This document shows positions 41,001-53,000 of a stretch of DNA of 64,000 nt, one piece after another (the first letter of the stretch is position 1; each line of letters starts with the position of its first letter). The stretch is from assembly GCA_009869945.1 (NCBI GenBank), contig WIXG01000089.1:1-64000 (forward strand). Direction: 5' to 3'. This stretch comes from Mesaphorura yosii (lineage: Eukaryota; Arthropoda; Collembola; Poduromorpha; Tullbergiidae). Made by a program: the position numbers and the translations under genes. Under the pieces are notes generated by a model. That model was given only the letters and a program-made list of their open reading frames with translations, was not told the origin of the DNA and ran no database searches.

Positions 41001-44000
41001 TGTAGGCCAAGTCGCATTATGCGCCACTGCGATACCCAACATTATGCTTCGTCCAAACGTGCATAGGATATTAATTCAATTAAATGGACGCCCGACTATA
41101 CCATGTACATGCTTAATGCGTTACTCAAAGTGTTTCTCAAAATTAGATCAATCAATTCATCCATAATCATAACTGCCTGGTAGACTGCAACTGTAGTCTT
41201 GCTCTTCACTTTCTTTGCCGAGTCGACAATCAACAGTTCACTTCACAGTATGGTACGATTTTGCAGATTCACATTTTCAACAATGGAATAATAATTCATT
41301 TATCTTTACATTGTTAATTTTCACACAGTGCATGCATATATGATTAATCATAATAATCTCACATCTTCTCCATTCAGATTGAATTTTTGCAGCGCCTCAT
41401 CTTCCCTGCCTTGTAAAAATCAAGAAGCCCATATCTGTAAAGCGCCATTCATGTCGAGAGCTGACGTCGCACCAACGCCGCCACCGTTACGTGCAGAACT
41501 AACACCGCACTGCAGACTCAATCAATACCATAAATTGCAACTCGTTTAAAATCGTAGTCGGAGTTGCCAAAAACAAGAGTTTGGTGATTGCTGGCTGGCG
41601 TGATCGCGCATCACGCCAACCGCTCGTGGTGAGCGAACAGTGTGCGCCGTGTAGCTGCCAACTTCGCAGCGGCATCGCTCCTTTTCGAATAAGATGTTTC
41701 AATGGCCCTTGATGTTCAGCACAGCATTGACAGAGTACAAGAAATGGGTTGAAGTAACATTTAATAAGTCGTTAGAGGGAATTAATGACCGATGGATTCA
41801 ATTAAAAATCGATTCTGGTGATGGGAGAATTGACAATTTGGCCTACGTTGTCCCTGACCAACTGCTTAACTCAATGCATCTTTCAATATCAATATTACGC
41901 AAAATATTTGGAAACATTACGCATGAATTGCTCAGTGTCGCAGTTTCGACAAGCGTCACTTTCTGCCATAGTTTGGCATTGAGTATCAGATCAGCATCTG
42001 GCTTTGACGTGACAAGATGGGTGCTAGCGTTAGCTCAGCTCCTTCTCTCTTAATTTATAGTTCCGACATTTGCATCATTAATCGCATCTTGTTCGTACGT
42101 GCCCTTAATCTGCACGTAAATTAGCATGTGCATAGTGCGATTCTGCGTGGCAGTGGCCCGGATTAAGTAGGGATTAACCTCCTCAGTGCTACGGTTTCTT
42201 CAACCGTAAAAGACTTTACTACTTTAAATTGGATGGCGACCTTTCTCACACACACGTAACGGCCAAATAGTTTAGACTACTGCGTTATGCACGATCCATA
42301 AAGATCAATTAATTCAGATTTTGACAGTTTACATTTGTAGTGTTGACTTTTAATTTCACACTTGGCGTGTCCTTCGTATTTCCTTTGCGCACACCAACAA
42401 CCTCTAATTTTTAATCGTTATTCAAATTGAGTTTACTCACGCTGTGAGTGAAGATCGATCAGCTTGGTGGGCTGATTCAAATGGGTACGGTGCAATACCT
42501 GTCTGCGTCTTGCCTCGTGAGATTGTGCGACGTTATCGCAAGTGTGAAAATGTGCCACGGACCCTATTCTAAGGCTTTTCTTGAATTCCTTTATGCGCTC
42601 TCGATGTTCATTACCGAGCCAAGGCAGGGCGTGTTGGAATGCGAATACAAAAATCCATGTTGTCTAAAATAGAAAGAATCAGTGCGCGCCCGTACCTGTA
42701 ATGTGAATAATTTGATGTGAAATGGATATGATAGAACAACAATGCGCAACAACGGCGACCAAGACGGTGCCGTGTACGTGAATATTTTGAAAGGAGCAGT
42801 AATGAATCGGTGCCGTGTATTCGGTATTCAAGTTAACACTGTTCATGAAACTATTCACGTCATAATACGTGCTCGCTTGGCTCGCTCCGTCTGCCTTCGT
42901 TTGATGACTCTGTTCGGCTTCGGTTTCGCTTTTCTTTCTCCTTACCTCATGGCTGGTCTTGGTTCGTAAACAAAGATCATGATCATGATCATGACTGGAA
43001 GTGAAGATGAAGCTGAGAAAAATGAAGTGGGTCCCTTCTCTCAAATTGAGACCACCCAAGCTAAGCGCGGCTTAAGGGAGGCAATTGCCATGTACTACCA
43101 CACAACAATTGTTCGCCCAAACCTATTATTATACTGTTTGGTCATCTCATCATCGTCTCATCTGCAGGCACGGCGGAGATCAGCCGGTCGGTCGGTCTGT
43201 TTTAAGACTCGAGCCCAGTGCTCAATGCAGCGGAGCGCAAAAGCATAAACTGAAGAATGGAGGATGATGAGCTATTAAGTTTAACATTTAGTGTAACCCT
43301 TCAGTCGCAAGCTGCATGCACGCAGTAGAATCATTGTTGCGCCACACACATTGTTAATAATAGCAACTGAGTCATTGCTATTGTAACTGCTGTTTGAGCT
43401 CGTCATGGAAGTCGTCGGAATAAGCGGCAATCAGTTTAATGGTTCGATTAAATGAGCGTTTGTTCGGAGAGATTTGAAATCAATTTGAGCACGCGCAACC
43501 TTTGCACTGCAGCACATGCATGCGCATGAAGTACAAAAATCTTAAAGAATCAGCATATTTTATACCGGCAACCACTGCAAGTCTCTCACGGTCTTATTAT
43601 ATCACTGCAACGACAATATAAACTAACGTTTCCTTATCAAGCATCATACATAAGAATTTAAGCAAAAATATTTTATTAGGTAACCTCAATCCTGCTGCTG
43701 CAGCGGCTGCGTGAGACGCTCAGACAAGAACTCTGTGCTGCGCCGACAGTGATTACTCATATCATATTATAGTTAATCATTCGCGTAATTACATTATCCT
43801 TATTATGATAATGCAGTCAGTCAAAGCCCTTACATCCTTTTAAGTGTTGTATTGTTAACATGCCGTACTGTGTACTCACTTGTGTACTCATTCTCATTTT
43901 ATTGTTACTTGTGCTGCTCGAGTCGTAGGTTTAGGCCATAAAGTTTTTATTATGAGCGTTGCTCTGTACAAAAAATACCGGTTTTTTTGGCTTACATTTT

Positions 44001-47000
44001 TGCAGTTGTGTACGCATCATTCTTTATTTACCAACAATGCAAGACATGCATTTGTATGCACTTTCTGAATGTGTTCCAACAATGCAAATGCAATGCAAAG
44101 AATTTTGTGCATGCATATATCAGAGCTCGAGAGGCTGTTGTGAATTTTTTGAATATTTAGGTTGTTGGTTCATCTCTTTAAACTCAAATTATGCTACAAG
44201 TGCCGTAAACAATTACAATGAAATAGTGGCAGCCTGCCTTGCGTAATCTTCCATGTCAAGCATCTCACAACCTCAGAAAGGAAGTCAGATGCAAATAATT
44301 GCATAATTTGATAATTCGTGCACGCAGAGCAGACGCGTTCGCGTTCGAGTTAGAAATCGCAGACATACGCCGTGCGCCTGGCGTGATACCTGACTTGCTT
44401 CTGGCCACAGAACCAAACCAACTCAACGCTGGCGTAGCGCACCGCAATTATATGATCAGAAGTATACCATTAAAATTCCCCATCATTAAAATTTCAACTC
44501 TTGGCTGCGTTTTGCGTTTCTTGAGACAATTTGCAGATGCAACCGTGCCGAAACCTGATTCTCTCTAAATGAAATCGATAGTGAGAGTGCCGCCGCAACA
44601 GGCACGTTGCCTGCCAATTTTATTCCTCACGTGTGTGTGCTTGAGTCGGAAACAAAATCTTAGCCATTGCCTCAAATACATTTTCAACTTCATGAGAAAT
44701 CTCTTCCGATGATCACTTCCCGTCCTCGTAAGTCTCATAGCTAGACAAATATTCCCAGAAAGAATCCCGAGTCGAGATACGACGGAAGAACCAACAAAGA
44801 AATTTTTCATGTGCAATACAAATAACAAAATTCAGTTTCGTCATGCATGTTATCTACGGCCCGCGGTAAGCGTAAACACAATCACAGCATTAACGAATTC
44901 GATGAATTCCGCGCCTCTAAGAGTTTGTCATTTTAAAAGAAACCTGAGCCTGTTCAAAAATTTCCCCAGTTGTCCCAAACGAAAAGTTCCTCAAATTAAA
45001 ATCATGCGAGGCACGATACGAAACGCAAAGCAAGGCGATTCTCACTGAGTACGTGGCCCAGGCGTTTGAACCTGCTTTTATCCTCTGCATTCATCCATTA
45101 TTGTGATTGCGGTACGTGATTATTGGGAATTGTGTTTCACATATTGTTGTTCACATAATGCGTACGACCATATAAATTACTGGGTCTCTTTTGATCGCGT
45201 TGAAGGAAACGCATCATTGTTGATCGCATAAAGAGTCATTCATTTGGTTTTTTTTTTACTGTTGCGGAAAAGTCGTGCAGTTATTTGTGTGTGACGGAAA
45301 CACTTACATGAACAAATTCATATCGAGTTAAAAATACGTTTAAAACTTTCAAATGGTTATGAAAATTGTCGCTAATGGCATGAATCCACAATTGCCACGA
45401 AAATTGAGGCCTTACTTTGCGACATGCAACTCATGTATATCTGATAGAAAAGTATACGCTTCTAAACTGAGGCAAACGATTAGCACTTTCGTGAAGTTGA
45501 CGAGCTGCGATACGACAGAAAAGTGAAAACTGTCATCTTCGATCCTTGTCCCAGTAAATTGTGAAACCCTTTCACGTAAATCTGGGCTGACGTTGCAGCA
45601 GCAGGACATAAAAGTCACTCCACTTGCATGTCAAGCCCTTGAAATGATATGTGGTTTGATCTATTCACAGGTTTATGCGTGTCACTAGGGAAAAGCATCG
45701 CGGTGTTCGCTCCTCTAAATGGGAACGGAATTCGTGGAACTATCACCTGGATCCAAGAGGGGTTGGGGTCAAAAGTGACGGTATTGGTCAGTATTGAGTC
45801 ACTATACGAGGAACCGATGGAGTACTCTTGGGTCGTTCGTGAGTATCCAGTCAACTACGGAATTAATCCGGCCGCACGTTGTGATCAAACCATTTTGGGT
45901 TCGCCGTAAGTGTTTATGGCATCCATTCATGTAAATGACAGGTTGAGAAATCTCGAAATGGTTTGGTTAGGATTGTGAAATTGGATGAAGTATTCGGGAA
46001 GTTAATAATACCGGCTGAGTCCACCATTTCACTGACAACGGATCGTCTCAACCTGACAGGCGTGGACGGCATTTGGTCGCACAGTTTGGTTTTGACGTCA
46101 CGAGGACAAAGTACATGTGCGACAATTGAGGTAAATCCATCGTTGTGCCTCGCTCAGTGAGATGCCGATTGATAGTGCGTTACAAGGAAACATTTTCTAA
46201 CCACATTTCCACGCTTGGACGCATGCATGATATAATTTCAGAGTGACACGACTTGTATAACAAATTGCTTTTGCGTTTGTGTAGGCCGAGGCGGAAACAC
46301 GGTTTGGTGTTGCACACTTCACCAATCCGATGGCCGGAACTATTTACTTTCAGAGTTTGGTTGACACCACCGGCCATACCACAGCCATTTTTAGCGACAT
46401 TTTCCACGTAAATCAGGATCGCCCTGCTGCATCGGATCACCCGTGGAAAATTTTCATAACCGACTATGGTTCCAGCGTCAAAGGTAACAAGCACTCTCGT
46501 GTTCATGTAAGCATGAGGCTCATGAGAGTAGGTGTGCGAAACAACTGACCACAAATTGCAAATACAACTTTCATTACCACTCAACTTGACTTGATTTGTG
46601 GTTTTCAATGTCCGTGATTGTATGAACGTCATATTCGCTTGTTTACGTCGCCTCACGCGTGGAGAAGTTTTTAGTTTGTGTTTGTAGCAACAAAGAAACT
46701 TTCTTTCTAGAACAAACTAAGCACGTCAGAAACTATTTGACACATGTAGAACTAGCCCAACGATGATAGCGAAAGCTTTTATGGCGAAGCCGTTCTAACC
46801 TTTGTTTTTGCTACTTTGAAACTCTAATGTTTTGAGTGCCCTTCATGAGCTTTTCTTCCGTGTTCCCTTGGGATTCTTGATTCTTAATAACTGCGTCGGA
46901 CAATTAGATGTCAAGATTAGCAAATTAAGATCTACGATCATCAGAAATTGGCGGCACTGTTTCCCCGATTTACTTTTCTCGAGGTCAGCGTCAGCACCCC

Positions 47001-50000
47001 CGAGCTCTGAACCATCTAACCCGATCTGATTCAGATTTACGTCCTTCAGTCAGATAATTAACGAAACAGAGTAATTGATTGAGCGAGATTTCCAAATTGG
47101 TCCAATCACAACTTGAAGACCCCCAGCATGCTGCAAGTAAATTTTAATAACATTTTGTGTTGCGTGCGTCGTAGATGAGCATGATTGCAACATCCTTCAA
47201 CTCATTTGGGATCCTGCCAATCGGCATGGCAACAGCGAATGCTCAAAGTCATCACCCAACTCCTGTGCAGCCGGTGACATGACAGAAAAACACGGCAAGA
47301 TTCGCATTGGCGCTCGTCAATCACTGTTTTCAAAGAAATCGTACATGGATGTCACTCTCCCCATGATTCCATACGAAGGACGCCGCAAATTGTACGTGGC
47401 CGTTTTCCATCCCGACAAGCCAGATACCATCGTGGGCTGCGCACGTATTCACAAGGTAGGCACAATCACAGTAAATAATCATCAAACCACTTTAATCCAA
47501 TAATCGCGTAATTAATAAATCAGCGCAATTCACTTTTGCAATTCAATGCAAATGCAATGGAATTCGTTTCTAAATTAAGCTTACAAAAAGCTGTCAGCAA
47601 AGGATACGCTTCTGGCGAGCGCAATTCTCAATCATGCAGCTCGTTAATCTTGCAAATACCGCCGTTGTTCTTTCAGCATTTTTATCAACCTGGTTTAATC
47701 AAAGTCAAGTATAGATCCATTAGATCTTGACTTGAGTAACCTTCACAGAGTGCAAAGTTGTCAAGAGATTTCGGCGGCATAACTAATTCGAGATGATGAA
47801 CGACGAGCAACACCTTTCACTTGTTACACATGCTACACATGTTTAGTTGCGACTTTGCGCAACTTTTCCAATGATTTAATGTCTCCCCAGGCCAGAACTA
47901 AGGCAGAGAGCAACCTTAAGACAACGTGAGCAGTCATAATCCCATAGTATTTTATTTTTAGGACCACATGCCGTTCGAAATCATATTTTATTCTGTAATA
48001 TTAAAAGCCGTAATCTTCAAATCTCGTACGTGCTCCGAAGAGAGAGTGCATTTACTTGACTACTTACTACCTGTCATTATTCAAGCTGAGGATTTTGTAA
48101 TTCTCTTATAAGGAAATTACATCTCGTTGTTACTGTCGTGTTCTTACTGCGCCGGCTGGGTTGGCATCACGCGGTTTTACCAGAGTTTGCAGACTGGGTT
48201 GCCACCTTGCAGCACAGCGTTGGCCTTGACACGCCACGACATCAGCGGCAGCGGCAGGTTGATTTGTCTTTAGTTTTTTGCACTCGGAGTGAAATGGACG
48301 AAATATTCGAATTAATGTTGAAATTTATTGTTTCAAGATTTGAGAGTGAGAGTTCACAGTTCACAGGAAAATAATAACTGATCAGAGATGATTGTTAAGA
48401 TAAGGTCTTAATTCTGTACGAATCTCACGTCCAGCCCCCGAAATGGAAGACAGCGTCAGATATGCTCAGATCTGCCCTGATATTTCACAACCTCACGTAT
48501 TAATGACGCTAATAAATATTATGATTATGATTACGGCGCTTCTTCGTTCGTGTCCCGTGTGAACAAAAGAAATTGAACTGATGAAAACGAAAAAGAAGAA
48601 GACATTGGCTCGCTGAAAGGAATCTCGATGATTATGAAGTTGCGGTGCTGAGTTTAGTAATGCCATAGAGTTGAGTTAGGTTTCGTCAGTTTCATGATCT
48701 CTGCCTGTGCTGCCTGCAATGAAAGCGACTCAGTGAGAACTCTTTTGAAAGTCTAATTAGACTATCGACGGGTGTTGATCAAGATTAATTGAATTCGAAT
48801 AATTACAATAAGAATCGCTGCTCTCTCGCTCTTGGTCAGTCGATTCAAAGCAACCAAACGTCAGCGCTACGGTTTAGTGATGCCAATTACGCAATGTTAG
48901 CATTCAGTTTGTTCGCTGCTCATTGGAATGCGACTTCGCTTTGTACAGTTGATTGCTTGCTTGTCGCCTCGATTGATCGAAGTTTAAATCTGATGCAATT
49001 TATGACATAGATTTAAGACGCCAAGTGATCCTTTTTTGTAGGTACAACCTAAACGAGGAATTGCACTAGTCGATGGCTTTGGTGCAAAAGTGAATTTCAC
49101 ATTTGTTCAAAACTCACCCTTTCATCAAACGACCACGTACATTGTGGCCAGGAATTTGACTGGCCGAGCAGGCGCTTTCCACGTACACGTGCTGCCGAAA
49201 CTCCCCAAACTGAATGTAAGTGATATTTCCCAGCACCACTCACAAGCAATGCATCTATATTTGAGAGTTCTGGTTAATTCACGCAGGTTGATGACGCCGT
49301 GTGCAGCGGGTGCGGAGGACATTGGAATCCGTACCAAGTTAACATGGCGGATTATCCAGCAGCAGCGTCCGGAAGTGACGACCAATTTGAAGTGAGCATA
49401 GTATCTTTGTCATGTGCAAGGAAAGTTTTTCTAACTCGCAATGATTTTAGCTCGGTGACCTGAGTGGAAAGTATGGCACTTTATCTGGCTTGAACAACGT
49501 CTCAAGTCGATACTCCGACACAAACCTACCACTTTTCGGCTCAAACAGCATTCTGGGAAGATCCATCGTAATTCACAAGTACGAAATACAAGCGCTGTGG
49601 TGCTGTACAGGGTACCAAACAATTTTTGTCCCCCTCCCCCTCCACAACCAAATCTGGAGGTGCAGGGCACAAATGTGATACATCACTGGATAGTCCAGCT
49701 CAAAATACATATGTGGGCAAAGTTTCAGATCGTTCTGATCACGCGTGAGATTTTTATCGCCATTTAAGTATCGAATATTAAAGCAGGTAAAACCGCGTTT
49801 ATTCGCACTTTTCTCACTTAAATGGCGATAAAAATCGCACGCGTGATCAGAACGATCTGAAACTTTGTCCACATATGTATTTTGAGCTGGACTATCCAGT
49901 GATGTATCACATTTGTGCCCTGCACCTCCAGATTTGGCTGTGGAGGGGGGGGCAGGGACAAAAATTGTTTGGCACCCTGTACATTACAAGGAACTGTGCC

Positions 50001-53000
50001 CATATGAAAAAACCTGGTACGAACATAATTATCTCGTTCTACAACAGAGACTCGGACGGTGGTCGATGGATTTGCGGAAATATTGAGAACACACGTGAAC
50101 AAATCACAGCAGTGGCTACATTTAAGTACCCGCTTGTCGGGTCCATCTATTTTTTGCAGGAAGCGAACAATCCATGGTCAGAAACAAGGTTAGTAACATC
50201 TCTCTCTGAATTTTCGTGTCATTTGTCATTAGCAATATCCTTCATTTCCTTTTCTGGCCCAACCTTTTTCGTATGAAGTCAAAACGTGTAATCTCTGCTT
50301 ATTAGTAGCTTATTTAATTACATGTGTTTGTATACGTGCAATTAAGCACTCAAGTCTTTCATAAGCATGCCAACTCGTTTTGACTCCTACGCCACGAGTG
50401 AATATGCGGTTTGATAATTTTGAACTGTTTGAAAGAGAAAAGAGTAATTTGAGATATTTCGTGTAATTACAACGTTGACTCAAAACTCAACAGTGAAGTC
50501 TCTGTTCTTTCATCTTTGCCCTGCTTTGTGCGTCACTTTGGCTTGCGCAAAAACGTCGACAAATTGTCTCGTATGACGTCCCAAATGAAACGGTGCCAAT
50601 ATTATTCCACGAATGGGATTGGCAAAAGACGACGTTTGCATGATGTTTGCATGATCGATATGAAGAGCTTTCAGAGCAATGAGCGATCCATTTTAATCGT
50701 TTTCCAAAATTATTTTGCTCCACAGCGTTTTCATCAATGGCCTTCATTATAGCGACGGTTCGAAAAATAATACCCTAGATCATCAATGGTTTATTCACAC
50801 AGATGAAATCACAAAAGATTTCTTTGATTGGAGAAATCGTTGCCTGAGCGCTGGATCTTACTTTAATCCATACAAGGTAAGCGAACGCCATATTTCATCT
50901 TCCTGTCTACATTCGCAGTTCGTATAAAAGAAGGAAATTTGCGCTCATCACAATTGCCCGTTCTTGGTACAGTCAAATTAGAAATGCATTACGGCGAGCA
51001 TTAACAATGAGTTCACTCATTTTCGTTTTTAGGAAATTGGGCAATGCGAGTACGAGTTTTAAACGCATTTTGTTAATTGTGGAATTGCACGAAATTTGAC
51101 AATTTTTGTTTGCGCACGACCGAGCTCTTCATCTTGATAAAATTACATCTTCAGTTACACGCTTCGAATTAAGTAACACTTTGCGTGCTGTATCACGTTT
51201 CCCATTCATTCTCTTTCTAACAGGTGAGTACCGAGGCTCGCGGCTACTCAGACTGTGGTCCAACGAGCCCGTATCGATGTCAGTTGGGCGATTTGAGCTC
51301 TCGTCACCAGCGTCTGACGATATCTGGCACCAAAACTCAAATTCCATACACTCGAAGATTTTATACGGACGTCAATCTGCCTCTATCTGGAAAATTCTCG
51401 GTCATCGGACGTTCGATCGTGCTCAATGATGAACACTACCCAATTCATCGGGGGGACCGACTCGCTTGCACAATGTACGTCTACTTTCTAGTAGCCTAGC
51501 TATAGCTCACAAAAAATTTACCAGAGTCAATATAGTTAATTGAATACACTTTGTTTTGCGGTCATGACACATTTTATTCGGAAAAAATCAATATAATTAC
51601 TTATCGTTTGCTCGAAATTACGAAACGGAGCCCGGAGACATTCGCCAAGTCAAAATATTTACAGAAGGCCATGTTCTGTGAACTGAAACAGGGCTTGGAC
51701 AGCTTGGAGGCTTATTGAGTAAGACTGATCTTACTTAATATTCAGCGTGCATTCTATTCGATTGCGCACGTAATTGAGCTTTAGCCCAACAGCTGCGCGG
51801 TCACTTGATAGTTATTGGCGACTTAACCTCAAAAACTGACTTTTGCTCCACTTGTACTTACAACGAATGGCCCCAAATGGAGTTACGAGCAGAACCCATA
51901 CACGACATAGTGATGATACGGTTGGTTAAAACACTCGATGAACTGCATCCACTCGACGAATGTGCTGTAATGCAGTTAATTTTAACTGGTAATTCATTCG
52001 TAAGAGTCCAACGCGGAGCGGTGGGACCATTGAGCATGAAAAAGCAATAAACAAAGTCATGTCATGCGTGTCTTCATAAAAGTGCTACATTTTGATGTAT
52101 CAACATCGTCATCGCCACGATCATTAAGAATACGCGTAGTTTAAGGATGAATAGGCGTGCAGTTGCCACTTGCACATTTTTAGAATTTATGAGTCGAGAC
52201 CGCAGTCTAGAAACAAAATGCGATGCACATGTGCAATATGCATCATGATTAGATTGAATGAGCCCGTCTTCATCACGAATGAGCGGGAAGTAATGCAAAC
52301 CAAAGTATTATTACGCACAGCGCCTGTCTGACAAATGAATGAGGACGATAACTTAACTCTAAACCGTATTTGAAATTAATGTGTCTGAGTCGTGATATGG
52401 GAGAGAGACGATGCGCTTCTGCTTCTGCAATCTGCAATTACAATATTGTATGGTTTTCTAATTACTATTTAGGCACATCTTTTGTTGCTGAAAGAATGGA
52501 GATTAATAATAAATATGTTACAATCGTTCGCGGTGCATTTAGCATGGTTTCCCGCAGTTTAACTCGTTGAAAGCCAGGCGCGTTCACTTCTTGAAGTTTC
52601 ACTTGAGCCAAAAATGTATGCGAATGTTTAACAGTTGATACTTGTCTGAGGCTGAGTGTATAATTATCGCCTAATATTGTTGGTTTATTAAGTTTTTATT
52701 GTGCAGAGTGTATTTCTCATCATGCATGTTCGTCTAATCATAATAATGGACTTTGTATGTGCCTTTCAGGATCCAACGAGTTTACCGCGTGAAAGTGGTT
52801 GCGAAAGATTGGTTCTCGAATGGCGAGAAGATTGGCGTGACGGGCAAGTTGGAGTTCTTCCAAGAGACGCCATTCTCACCTGTGCGATCCTCTGTCATGC
52901 TGAAGGGATTGGGAGGAATCGTCCAAAATTACCATGTTCACGAGGCATGCCATCACACGTTATGCCATTACATTCTCTTAAAAATAACTATTTGCATACT

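Larger units (their letters stand above)
38004..45670 (+). other. Proposed intron 1 of the SOD-repeat gene, about 7.7 kb
   Basis: No nested gene is supported. It contains an 11-bp hairpin at 38894-38921, three tandem GATCAT units at 42975-42992, and open frames without domains (41694-42053 plus; 42679-43059 minus). If exon 1 is wrong, this is intergenic sequence. Confidence 0.45.

Noticed and set aside
41694-42053. Plus-strand frame of 119 codons in the proposed SOD-gene intron 1
   Set aside because: No domain, and no splice sites joining it to the gene in frame.
45649-45670. ATG at 45649 as start of the SOD-repeat protein
   Set aside because: It gives no signal peptide, and the bases up to 45670 look like a polypyrimidine tract and acceptor. 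Kept only as the fallback start.
46180-46656. Minus-strand frame of 158 codons
   Set aside because: Lies across exon 4 of the SOD-repeat gene and is a shadow of it.
49785-49800. Donor-like GCAG|GTAAAA in the loop of the MITE
   Set aside because: An upstream stop at 49676-49678 in the read-through frame means an exon reaching it could not be coding.
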